Source: Magnetospirillum sp. (GTDB lineage: Bacteria; Pseudomonadota; Alphaproteobacteria; Rhodospirillales; Magnetospirillaceae). Taken from it: DNA of 10,000 nt. The stretch spans positions 1 through 10,000 of the forward strand of contig JAIWOG010000075.1 of the NCBI GenBank assembly GCA_020217035.1, read 5' to 3'. The notes beneath the pieces were generated by a model. It saw nothing but the letters and a program-made list of their open reading frames with translations, was not told the origin of the DNA and ran no database searches. The first letter of the stretch is position 1; the number at the start of each line of letters is the position of its first letter. The position numbers were made by a program, and so were the translations under genes. This document shows, piece after piece, positions 1-7,011 of this stretch.

Positions 1-224
1 TTCAGGCAGCCCAGGAAGCTGACCGCTCCCTTGTGCTCGATCATGGCCTGGCCCTGGGATCGGGGCACCACGCAGCCCAAACCCTTGCCGTGAGTGTGAT
101 GGAAGTGGCCCTCCACCACCGGCACTTCCGCACCAGGCTTGGGCAAGCCTTGCGGGCCGACACAGGCGGCGTGGGCGGGAAGCGGCAGGCCGGCCAGAAC
201 CAGCAAAATGAGAATTCGACGCAT
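1..224 (-). CDS. Small exported His/Cys-containing protein (5' part, cut by window edge)
   Basis: Reading the minus strand from an ATG at 224 gives an open frame of 74 codons that runs off the window. The start has an AAGG element 8 nt upstream. The first 20 residues look like a Sec signal peptide: two arginines, a hydrophobic stretch ILILLVLAGLPL, then PAHAA, with cleavage likely at AHA|A or HAA|C. The mature part begins with Cys, but the site is not a canonical lipobox because His is at -3. It contains a His-rich patch GHFHHTHGKG, then a Cys and PRSQGQAMIEHKGAVSFLGCL. His and Cys in a periplasmic protein could mean metal binding, but that is inference. I do not recognise the family. It is divergent from the OmpR-type regulator at 550 and could be a target of that system. 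The reading frame is well supported; the function is unknown. Confidence 0.7.
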   Translation of the reverse strand, partial: MRRILILLVLAGLPLPAHAACVGPQGLPKPGAEVPVVEGHFHHTHGKGLGCVVPRSQGQAMIEHKGAVSFLGCL

Positions 225-270
225 GTCGCGAACCTTACCAAGAATTAATGCCGCCGCAAGGCTGGCGTAA

Positions 271-286
271 GGTGCGAATTGGCACC
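271..286. promoter_or_regulatory. Imperfect palindrome GGTGCGAATTGGCACC, candidate operator
   Basis: Five-base arms GGTGC and GCACC are separated by GAATTG, giving a 16-bp near-symmetric element with AATT at its centre. It lies 47 bp upstream of the minus-strand exported-protein start and 263 bp upstream of the OmpR-type regulator start, a position better suited to the minus-strand gene. The bound protein is unknown. Only one copy is visible, so a chance origin is possible. Confidence 0.3.
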
Positions 287-292
287 ATGTGT

Positions 293-421
293 TCAACAAC
301 GGTGATGAACCGGGCCGAAACGGAAAAAGCGCTCCCCGTCGAAGCCCACGTCACCCAGGCGGTTCTCGAACTCCTCCGCCGACCGGGAAAGCTTTCTGTC
401 CCCCCAGACGGCTCCCCACAC
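293..421 (-). CDS. Doubtful 42-codon ORF or relic
   Basis: On the minus strand a GTG at 421 opens 42 codons ending in TGA at 293-295. The translation has a normal soluble-protein composition (DRKLSRSAEEFENRLGDVGF, then DGERFFRFGPVHHRC), unlike the Pro/Arg-rich shadows in the other frames. No good ribosome binding site is seen; upstream of the GTG lies a run of eight G and then an in-frame TGA. It could be the 3' end of a decayed gene, a small gene, or part of a dispersed repeat carrying an ORF. I cannot name a family. Confidence that it is translated is low. Confidence 0.25.
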   Translation of the reverse strand: MWGAVWGDRKLSRSAEEFENRLGDVGFDGERFFRFGPVHHRC

Positions 422-549
422 TTCAAAGCCGGTCCCCCCCCTGCCGGCTCAGCGGACAAGGCCCTCGCAGCTCTCCCCCTGGCTGCGGGGGCTTTCCGAT
501 TCAAGGGGGGCAAGGTAAGGTCGAAGCCATCAAGAAGCAAGGGTACCCC

Positions 550-1227
550 ATGCGTATTCTGATCATCGAGGACGACCAGGAAGCCTCGGCCTATCTGGCC
601 AAGGGTTTGAAGGAAGCGGGGCACAACGTCGACCAGGCCGGCAACGGCACCGACGGCCTGTTCCTGGCCACCACCGAACGCTATGACGCCATGGTGGTGG
701 ACCGCATGCTGCCCGGTGTCGACGGCCTGACCATCGTGCAGACCATCCGGGGCGCCGGCAACACCACCCCGGTGTTGATCCTATCGGCTTTGGGCAAGGT
801 GGACGACCGGGTCAAGGGGTTGAAGGCCGGCGGCGACGACTATCTGGTCAAGCCCTACGCCTTCGCCGAATTGCTGGCCCGCATCGAGGCGTTGGGGCGC
901 CGCACCAGCGCCAGTCAGCCGGAAACCCGCCTGAAGGTGGAAGACCTGGAAATGGACCTGCTGGCCCGCACCGTCACCCGGAACGGCCAGGACATCGACT
1001 TGCAGCCGCGTGAATTCCGCCTGCTGGAATACCTGATGCGCCATGCCGGCCAGGTGGTGACCCGCACCATGCTGTTGGAAAACGTCTGGGAATATCATTT
1101 CGATCCCCAGACCAACCTGATCGACGTGCACATCAGCCGCTTGCGCCAGAAAGTGGACAAGGATTTCGACCAGCCGCTGATCCACACCGTGCGCGGCGCC
1201 GGATACACCCTTCGTGCCCAACGCTAG
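550..1227 (+). CDS. OmpR/PhoB-family response regulator
   Basis: A two-domain transcription regulator of 225 residues. The N-terminal receiver (about 1-115) has the acidic pair E7/D8/D9, phospho-acceptor D51 in VVDRMLPGVDG, S79 in LILSA and K101 in LVKPY. The C-terminal winged helix (about 127-223) has the family signatures LQPREFRLLEYL, RTMLLENVW, VHISRLRQKV and HTVRGAGYTL. The start at 550 is chosen because MRILIIEDD is the canonical receiver beginning and AAGGG (539-543) stands 6 nt upstream; the frame is open further upstream but encodes no recognisable domain. It overlaps the next gene, its cognate kinase, by 14 nt, so the pair is probably translationally coupled. It resembles the CusR/CopR/QseB group, but the sequence does not reveal the signal, so no symbol is given. 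Confidence 0.95.
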   Translation: MRILIIEDDQEASAYLAKGLKEAGHNVDQAGNGTDGLFLATTERYDAMVVDRMLPGVDGLTIVQTIRGAGNTTPVLILSALGKVDDRVKGLKAGGDDYLVKPYAFAELLARIEALGRRTSASQPETRLKVEDLEMDLLARTVTRNGQDIDLQPREFRLLEYLMRHAGQVVTRTMLLENVWEYHFDPQTNLIDVHISRLRQKVDKDFDQPLIHTVRGAGYTLRAQR

Positions 1228-2599
1228 CCTGCAACTGCCGCCGCTGCTGCGCGCCACCACCTTCCGGCTGGCGCTGTCTTACTTGGGCATCTTCACGGTG
1301 TCGGCGATGGCGTTGCTGGCCTTGGTGTCGTGGAGCACCTCGGTGTTCATCGAGTGGCAGGTCCAGGAAACCGTCGAGGCCGAGGCCACCGGCCTGTCCG
1401 AACAATATCGCGCCCGCTCGATCCGTGGCCTGGCCGAGGTCATCGCCGGCCGCGCCAGCGAGGATCTGGACCGCCGCGCCGTCTACCTGCTGACCGGGCC
1501 GGGGGGCGTGCGCATCGCCGGCAATTTGTACGGCTGGCCGGCGGAAGAGATCGATTCGGCCGGTTGGATCCGCTTCACCATCGAACGCATGGGATCGGAA
1601 AACTTCGCCACCGAAGTGCTGGGACGCACCTACTTCCTGCCCGACGACCACCAATTGCTGGTCGGCCGTTCGCTGCACGAAGCCAAAAGGGTCAAGTCGG
1701 CCATCAACCGCGCCCTGGGCTGGGGGCTGGCGTTGACCATCCTGCTGGGCATCGTCGGCGGATACTTCACCAGCCGCCACCTGCTGCAACGGGTGGAAGC
1801 CATGAACCGCACGGCACGGCGCATCATCGGCGGCGACATGAAAAGCCGCATGAAGGTCACCGGTACCCGCGACGAGTTCGACCAGTTGTCCGCCGGCTTC
1901 AACGAAATGATGGACGAGATCGAACGGCTGGTGGAAAGCATCCGCACCGTCACCGACAATGTCGCCCACGACCTGCGCACCCCCTTGAACCGGCTGCGGT
2001 CGCGCATCGACGTGGCGCTGCTGTCGGAAAGCGACTGCGATTCCCTGCGCCGCACCCTGGAGGAGACCCTGGCCGAGGCCGACAACATCCTGGCCACCTT
2101 CAACGCCATCCTGACCATCGCCAACGCCGAATCGGGCCAGCGCCTGCACAGCTTCGAACCGCTTGATCCGGCCCGCCTGGCCGAGGACGTGACCGAGTTG
2201 TACGAGCCCTTGGCCGAGGAAAAGAACGTCAGCCTGCGCTGCCAGGCCCAGGCCGGCCTGGAACTGGCCGGCGACCGTCACTTGCTGTTCCAGGCTTTGG
2301 CCAACATGGTTGACAACGCCGTCAAGTACACGCCCGAAGGCGGCTGCGTCCGGGTCGAGGTGTCCCAGACCGACGGCCGCATTGAAATCGCCGTCGCCGA
2401 CACAGGCCCCGGCATCCCCGCCGACCAGCGCGGCCGGGTGCTGGAACGTTTCGTCCGTCTGGATTCCACCCGCACCACCCCGGGCAACGGATTGGGACTG
2501 TCCCTGGTCAGCGCCGTGGCCCACCTGCATGGCGCCGACCTCTTGCTCGAGGACAACCGGCCGGGCTTGCGCCTGATCCTCAGATTTCCCGCCACCTGA
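1214..2599 (+). CDS. Membrane-bound sensor histidine kinase (HAMP, HisKA, HATPase)
   Basis: 461 residues with the classical EnvZ/QseC-type layout. Transmembrane segment 1 is near 17-40. A short periplasmic sensor of about 120 residues (41-163) has no recognised domain and no cysteines. Transmembrane segment 2 is near 166-187, followed by HAMP (about 188-242). The DHp domain has H252 in the H-box AHDLRTPLNR. The ATPase domain has N364 and N368 in NMVDNAVKYTP, the G1 box DTGPGIP at 396-402, the F-box ERFVRLD at 411-417 and the G2 box GNGLGLSL at 424-431, so it looks fully active. It starts with GTG at 1214 inside the end of the regulator gene, without a strong ribosome binding site, which fits translational coupling. 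It should phosphorylate the OmpR-type regulator at D51. The stimulus is unknown; the compact periplasmic domain and divergent exported protein suggest an envelope or metal signal, as inference only. Confidence 0.93.
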   Translation: MPNASLQLPPLLRATTFRLALSYLGIFTVSAMALLALVSWSTSVFIEWQVQETVEAEATGLSEQYRARSIRGLAEVIAGRASEDLDRRAVYLLTGPGGVRIAGNLYGWPAEEIDSAGWIRFTIERMGSENFATEVLGRTYFLPDDHQLLVGRSLHEAKRVKSAINRALGWGLALTILLGIVGGYFTSRHLLQRVEAMNRTARRIIGGDMKSRMKVTGTRDEFDQLSAGFNEMMDEIERLVESIRTVTDNVAHDLRTPLNRLRSRIDVALLSESDCDSLRRTLEETLAEADNILATFNAILTIANAESGQRLHSFEPLDPARLAEDVTELYEPLAEEKNVSLRCQAQAGLELAGDRHLLFQALANMVDNAVKYTPEGGCVRVEVSQTDGRIEIAVADTGPGIPADQRGRVLERFVRLDSTRTTPGNGLGLSLVSAVAHLHGADLLLEDNRPGLRLILRFPAT

Positions 2600-2672
2600 C
2601 ACGTCTGACGGTTGATCGCCACCGCCCCAGGCCCCAGTATGTCTTGCCCCGTCCCCCGCAAGGGAGTTTCCC

Positions 2673-5600
2673 ATGGCCGGCAACGGTCTGATGCGCCGCT
2701 GGCAAGCCGCCTGGAAAGCCTTCCGCGACAGCGGCAAGACGCCCCAGCCCGCGATCGAGCGCCCCGACGCATTGTTGGAGATGGTGCCGGCCATCATCTA
2801 CGCCCAGACCGGCCTGGCTCCGTCAGGACTGACCTTCGTCGGCGGCAACGTCAAAGACATTCTGGGCTATACCGCCGCCGAAGTGATGGCGCATCCCGAT
2901 TTCTGGGTGGAGCACCTGCACGCCGAGGACCGCGAACGCTGTCTCGCCACCTTGCGCCAATTGCGCGAGGTCGACCAGGTCGAGATGGAATACCGCATGC
3001 GGGCCAAGGACGGCCATTGGGTGTGGCTGCATGACGAATGCCGCGCCATCCGCGACGACAAGGGCAACCGGATCGAGGTGGTGGGGTCGTGCATCGACGT
3101 CAGCCGCCGCTACCGCTTCGAACAGGAACTGGCCCGCAGCGAGGCCGATCTGCGGGCCGCCCAGGCACGTCTGGTGGACGCCCTGGAAAGCAGCGGCGAC
3201 GGCTTTTCGGTATTCGACGCCCAGGACCGTCTGGTCGCCTTCAACAGCCGCTACCTGGCCATCTATCCGACCATCGCCGACATCATCCGCCCCGGCGTCA
3301 GCTTCGAGGAATTGCTGCGGACCAGCGCCGCACGCGGACAATACAAAGGCGTCGATGCCCGACAGGTCGAATCCTGGGTGCGTGATCGGCTGGAAAAGCA
3401 CCGCAACCCCCAGGACGGCGCCTTCGAACAATTGCTGGACGACGGCCGCTGGCTGGAAATCGTCGAACGCCCCACCGCCGAGGGCGGACGTGTCGCCATC
3501 CGCCGCGAAATCACCGAACGCAAGCATTTCGAAGCCACGCTGAAGGACGAACTGGCGTTCAAGCAGACGTTGATCGACGCGCTTCCGTTTCCGGTGTTCT
3601 ACAAGAACACCGACCTGGTCTATCTGGGCTGCAACGGCGCCTTCGCCGAGGCCCTGGGCAAGGCGCCGGAAGACATCGTCGGCAAGACCCTGACCGAAAC
3701 CTACAGCGCCGAGAAGGCCGCCGAGTTCAGCCGCCGCGACCTGGAACTGCTGGCCAGCGGCGGGGTACAACGCTACGAAACCACCTTCCGCTGGGGCGAC
3801 GGCTCGATGCGCAGCATCGCCATCGTCAAGGCCACCTTCGCCGGCCCCGATGGCCAGACCGCCGGCTTGATCGGCACCATCATCGACCTGACCCAGCAAA
3901 AGCAGGCCGAGGACGAATTGGTGCGCACCGCGCGACTGGCCACCTTGGGACAGATCGCCTCGGAAGTGGCGCACGAGTTGAACCAGCCGTTGTCGATCCT
4001 GCGCATGACGGCGGAAAACGCCGTCGAGAAGCTGTCGCGCGGCGACTTGCCCGCCGACGGGCTTGAAAGAAAGCTGGCGGTGATGGTCGAGCAGGCGTCG
4101 CGCATGGCCGACATGATCGGCCATCTGCGGTCGTTCGTGCGCGGTGGCAACGAAGAACGTCAGTCCTTCTCGCCGCTTGAACCGATCAAGGCAGCCCTCA
4201 ACCTGATGCGCCAGCAATTCGTGCTGGACGACATCGCCGTGTGTGTGGACCTGCCGGAGCAATGCCCGTCCCTGACCGGTCAGCAGGCCCAGTTGGAGCA
4301 GGTGGTGATCGCCCTGCTCAGCAACGCCCGCGACGCCGTCTGTGCCCATCGCCCCCCCCGCTCGCGAAACATCTGGGTCGAACTGACGGCGTCGTCCCAG
4401 CAGCTTTTGCTTTGCATCCGCGACAATGGCGGCGGCGTGCGCGACGATTTGTGGCCACGGGTGTTCACGCCGTTCTTCACCACCAAGCGTGATGGCGCCG
4501 GAACCGGCCTGGGATTGTCGGCCAGCCTGAACATCGTCGCCGGCATGGGCGGCCAGTTGCACGGGCGCAATGTGGGACAAGGCGCCGAGTTCCGTGTCGT
4601 CTGGCCACTGGGTGCCGCCCCCGTCCGCGCCACGGATTCCTTGGCTCCACCACGCCAGCATCGGGTTCTGGTGGTGGACGACGAACCCCTGGCGGTGGAA
4701 TGCCTGCATGATTACCTGCAGGCCCGCGGCTATGAGGTGGTCACCGCCATCTCGCCGCTGGACGCGGTGGAAATGGCGCGATCCAGCCTGTTCGACCTGG
4801 TGTTGACCGACCAGCGCATGCCTGGCATGGACGGCAACGTGTTGATTTCCCGCCTGCGCGAGCTGCAACCCGGCCTGGCGGCGATCATGATGTCGGGCGG
4901 CACCATGCCGCTGCCTCCGGCCAGCGAAGGCCCGGTGGCCCGCCTGAACAAGCCCCTGGTCCTGGACGAACTGGGCCAGACGGTGGAACGCATGCTGGCC
5001 GACGCTTGGACGCCACCCTCCGCCGATGACGAGCCCCCGCCGGACCAGACCTCGCCCGGCGCCTCTTCGCCGGCCCAGCGCTTGTGGCAGATGGGCGAGC
5101 TGACCGCCCACTTGGCCCACGATTTCGGCCAACCGCTGAACATCATCCGCCTGAACGTCGAAAACCTGCTGGACGGTTTCGACGGCGACGACCGCCAACG
5201 CCGCGGCCTCGGCTCCACCCTGGAGCAATGCCGCCGCATGCAGGAGATGACGCAAAAGCTGCTGGCCGCCACCCGGCGCCCCAAGACCCCGGGTCGACGC
5301 TTCGACATCCTTGGGTCGCTCAGGCGCGTGCTGGCCGAGTTTCAGGACCACGTGCGCATGCAGGACATCGCCTTCCGCTGGCATGCGGCCACCAGGCTTC
5401 CGCCGGTCAGCGGCCATCCACAGCGCTTCGAAGAGGCCGTGCGCCAAGTGCTGCGCAATTCCTGCCAGGCCCTGGCCAGCGAGGCGCTGGCCCGACACAC
5501 CCAAGTCCCGCCCTGGCGGGCGGAACTGACGGTCAGTTGCCAGAAGTCGCCGCAAGGCGGCATCGACATCGTCGTCGCCGACAACGGCCCCGGTCTGCCC

Positions 5601-6053
5601 GACGAAATCCGCCAGGCGGTGGAAAACGGGACGGGACGCGGTCTGGGCCTGCCCATCGCCATGGGGGTGGTGGCCGAGATGGACGGCAGCCTGGTCATCG
5701 ACAAGGACGGCCCCGGCGCCATCATCCGCATTCACCTGCCGACGGCACGACGCCGAGTCCACGTGGTGGCACCGACCGAGCAGCGCTGCCCCAACACTTG
5801 GGAGCCCGTCGCCGACCCAGCCCAAGCCGAAGCCGCCCTGGTGGTCGGCCGCTGGCCCGACATCCTGGTCAGCATCGAGGAAACCTGGCGCCAGATCCCC
5901 GACCGTCCGCTGCTGGCCATGGCCGCCCTTGACCCCGACCAAGCCCGCCAGGCGGTGTCCAGGGGGGCGACCATGGTTTTGCCCTTGGACACCGATCACG
6001 CCACCTTGGTTTCATACATGGAGGAATGCCTGGATGAAGTGCCGTTGGGATAA
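2673..6053 (+). CDS. Soluble tandem-core hybrid histidine kinase (3 PAS, HK1, REC, HK2, degenerate REC)
   Basis: 1126 residues, no transmembrane segment, so cytoplasmic. Order: PAS1 about 32-148; a PAS7-like PAS2 about 165-285 (SGDGFSVFDAQDRLVAFNSRYL); PAS3 about 296-412. Kinase core 1 has H434 in EVAHELNQPLSILR, N551 in LLSNARDAV, G1 DNGGG at 584-588, F-box TPFFTTK at 599-605 and G2 GTGLGLS at 610-616. A receiver at about 664-778 has D669/D670, phospho-acceptor D713 in LTDQRMPGMDG, S741 and K760. After a Pro-rich linker (781-800), kinase core 2 has H816 in HLAHDFGQPLNIIRL, N929 in VLRNSCQAL, G1 DNGPGLP at 970-976 and G2 GRGLGLP at 988-994. A receiver-like tail without phosphorylation residues follows (about 1028-1120). 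AAGGGAG at 2660-2666 supports the start. HK1-REC-HK2 order is known from TodS-type kinases that feed LuxR-type regulators, matching the downstream genes. It begins the operon, 73 bp after the preceding kinase gene. The signal is unknown. Confidence 0.9.
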   Translation: MAGNGLMRRWQAAWKAFRDSGKTPQPAIERPDALLEMVPAIIYAQTGLAPSGLTFVGGNVKDILGYTAAEVMAHPDFWVEHLHAEDRERCLATLRQLREVDQVEMEYRMRAKDGHWVWLHDECRAIRDDKGNRIEVVGSCIDVSRRYRFEQELARSEADLRAAQARLVDALESSGDGFSVFDAQDRLVAFNSRYLAIYPTIADIIRPGVSFEELLRTSAARGQYKGVDARQVESWVRDRLEKHRNPQDGAFEQLLDDGRWLEIVERPTAEGGRVAIRREITERKHFEATLKDELAFKQTLIDALPFPVFYKNTDLVYLGCNGAFAEALGKAPEDIVGKTLTETYSAEKAAEFSRRDLELLASGGVQRYETTFRWGDGSMRSIAIVKATFAGPDGQTAGLIGTIIDLTQQKQAEDELVRTARLATLGQIASEVAHELNQPLSILRMTAENAVEKLSRGDLPADGLERKLAVMVEQASRMADMIGHLRSFVRGGNEERQSFSPLEPIKAALNLMRQQFVLDDIAVCVDLPEQCPSLTGQQAQLEQVVIALLSNARDAVCAHRPPRSRNIWVELTASSQQLLLCIRDNGGGVRDDLWPRVFTPFFTTKRDGAGTGLGLSASLNIVAGMGGQLHGRNVGQGAEFRVVWPLGAAPVRATDSLAPPRQHRVLVVDDEPLAVECLHDYLQARGYEVVTAISPLDAVEMARSSLFDLVLTDQRMPGMDGNVLISRLRELQPGLAAIMMSGGTMPLPPASEGPVARLNKPLVLDELGQTVERMLADAWTPPSADDEPPPDQTSPGASSPAQRLWQMGELTAHLAHDFGQPLNIIRLNVENLLDGFDGDDRQRRGLGSTLEQCRRMQEMTQKLLAATRRPKTPGRRFDILGSLRRVLAEFQDHVRMQDIAFRWHAATRLPPVSGHPQRFEEAVRQVLRNSCQALASEALARHTQVPPWRAELTVSCQKSPQGGIDIVVADNGPGLPDEIRQAVENGTGRGLGLPIAMGVVAEMDGSLVIDKDGPGAIIRIHLPTARRRVHVVAPTEQRCPNTWEPVADPAQAEAALVVGRWPDILVSIEETWRQIPDRPLLAMAALDPDQARQAVSRGATMVLPLDTDHATLVSYMEECLDEVPLG

Positions 6054-6111
6054 GGTTTTGCTTGCGCCCCTCCGCCCAAAGACGTAACACAGACGGGTGG
6101 GAGGAAAGCTC

Positions 6112-6750
6112 ATGCGTGTAATTCTTGCCGACGATCACGTCATGCTGCGAGAGGGGCTGCGGCCTTTCATCGAGAAGATATCGCCCGGCATCACCGTGCA
6201 AGAAGCCGGTTCCTTCACCGAAGCCTTCACTCAGATCGAGGCCGATCCGGCGGTCGACCTGCTGATCCTGGACATCAAGATGCCGGGCATGAACGGCTTT
6301 CAGGGGCTGACCACGGTCAAGACCAAGTACCCCAGCATCCGCTGCGTCATCTTGTCGGCCGTCGCCGACCGCGACCACGTGCTGGAAGCCATGCGTCTGG
6401 GCGCCGACGGCTTCATCCCAAAGCATTTGTCTGGTTCCGCCATGGTTTCCGCCCTGCAACTGGTGCTGTCCGGCGAACGCTTCATTCCGTCCATGCTGAT
6501 GGACGGCTCGTCCGGCGTCGGCGGCGGCATGGATAAGTCCGGTTCCGGAGACCTGTTGGGCCGCCTGACCCCGCGCGAACGCGACATCCTGCATTTGCTG
6601 CGCGAAGGCTTGCCCAACAAGGTGATCGCCGCCCGCCTGGATGTCAGCGAGGTGACGGTGAAATCCCATCTGGGCAACATGTTCCGCAAACTGGGTGTGC
6701 AGAACCGCTTGCAGGCCATGCGCATCCTGGTCGACACCGAAGCCCTGTAG
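6112..6750 (+). CDS. NarL/FixJ-family response regulator (first of a paralogous pair)
   Basis: 212 residues. The receiver (about 1-120) has D7/D8 in LADDH, phospho-acceptor D54 in LILDIKMPGM, S82 and K104 in GFIPK. A Gly/Ser linker (132-147) leads to a LuxR-type helix-turn-helix (about 150-205) with LTPRERDILHLL, PNKVIAARLDVSEVTVKSHL and FRKLGVQNR. The start at 6112 is chosen because GGGAGG (6099-6104) is 7 nt upstream and MRVILADDH is the normal receiver beginning; the in-frame GTG at 6097 lies within that ribosome binding site. It follows the hybrid kinase by 58 bp and should be one of its outputs. NarL-type regulators paired with 'HELNQP' kinases are established in FixL/FixJ and TodS/TodT. 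It shares about 31 of 48 helix-turn-helix residues with the regulator at 7012, implying duplication and probably related DNA sites. Confidence 0.93.
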   Translation: MRVILADDHVMLREGLRPFIEKISPGITVQEAGSFTEAFTQIEADPAVDLLILDIKMPGMNGFQGLTTVKTKYPSIRCVILSAVADRDHVLEAMRLGADGFIPKHLSGSAMVSALQLVLSGERFIPSMLMDGSSGVGGGMDKSGSGDLLGRLTPRERDILHLLREGLPNKVIAARLDVSEVTVKSHLGNMFRKLGVQNRLQAMRILVDTEAL

Positions 6751-6809
6751 ACCATGGCGCCCGCGCCCTGCCCAGCCCGTGTCGCCAAATCCGACGGAAA
6801 GGGTGACGC

Positions 6810-7007
6810 ATGCTGACGCGGGCCTTCGTGCACGACGCCAACCAATCCCTGCACGTCATCCGCCTGGCGGCCGAGGCCCTTGCCCTGGAACACGGCGATG
6901 GCCGCCTCAGCGCCGAACGTCTGCAGAAAAGGGTCGCCGCCATTCTGACCCAGGTCGAACACTTGACCGAACTGGTCGCCAACCAACCGTCGGACAAGGG
7001 GGGCTGA
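6810..7007 (+). CDS. Stand-alone DHp (HisKA-like) miniprotein without ATPase domain
   Basis: 65 residues. The start is well fixed: an in-frame TGA lies at 6804-6806, two codons upstream, and GGAAAGGG (6796-6803) is 6 nt from the ATG. Almost the whole protein aligns without gaps to the histidine-bearing DHp domains of the upstream kinase. By eye, residues 1-58 match HK1 427-484 with 13 identities, and residues 1-57 match HK2 809-865 with 15, of which 11 fall in the first 24. Kept are H8, D9 and Q12 (VHDANQSL against AHELNQPL and AHDFGQPL), R18 and E22; the H-box Pro is Ser13. Two helices are predicted (about 2-27 and 34-57), the normal DHp hairpin. There is no ATPase domain, transmembrane segment or signal peptide. 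It lies between two paralogous regulators and ends 4 nt before the next start, so coupling is likely. Possible roles, all inferred: phosphotransfer protein, phosphatase aid or inhibitory dimerisation partner. Confidence 0.82.
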   Translation: MLTRAFVHDANQSLHVIRLAAEALALEHGDGRLSAERLQKRVAAILTQVEHLTELVANQPSDKGG

Positions 7008-7011
7008 TCTC

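Larger units (their letters stand above)
225..549. other. Gene-poor divergent intergenic region
   Basis: This 325-bp stretch separates the minus-strand exported-protein gene from the plus-strand regulator gene, so it should hold promoters for both. I see no convincing -35/-10 pair. It contains an imperfect palindrome at 271-286, a possible small minus-strand ORF at 293-421, a run of eight C at 434-441, and a five-pair G/C hairpin at 475-491 (CCCCC, 7-nt loop, GGGGG). That hairpin is followed only by CTTTCC, so it is not a clear terminator. The plus-strand frame of the downstream regulator stays open through this region, but the translation is low-complexity Pro/Arg/Ser and does not look like a domain. 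Confidence 0.6.

Noticed and set aside
33..248. Plus-strand 71-codon frame at the left edge
   Set aside because: It is antisense to the exported-protein gene, which has a signal peptide and ribosome binding site; the plus product looks like a shadow.
475..491. G/C hairpin (five pairs) as an intrinsic terminator for a minus- or plus-strand gene
   Set aside because: The stem is short, no T-run follows on either strand, and no gene ends just before it.
289..549. N-terminal extension of the OmpR-type regulator by 87 codons
   Set aside because: The extension is low-complexity Pro/Arg/Ser with no domain, while ATG 550 has a ribosome binding site and begins the canonical receiver sequence.
2823..5999. 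A 1058-codon minus-strand open frame opposite the hybrid kinase, and a 554-codon one at 1133-2797
   Set aside because: Both are antisense shadows of high-GC coding DNA: Gly/Gln/Val/His-rich translations with no domain, lying opposite genes whose motifs are unmistakable.
6097..6111. GTG start five codons upstream for the first NarL-type regulator
   Set aside because: That GTG lies within the GGGAGG ribosome binding site that serves ATG 6112.
6754..6816. A 20-codon ORF overlapping the start of the DHp miniprotein, as a possible leader peptide
   Set aside because: It has no ribosome binding site and an unremarkable Ala/Pro-rich product; the overlap with the next start is likely chance.
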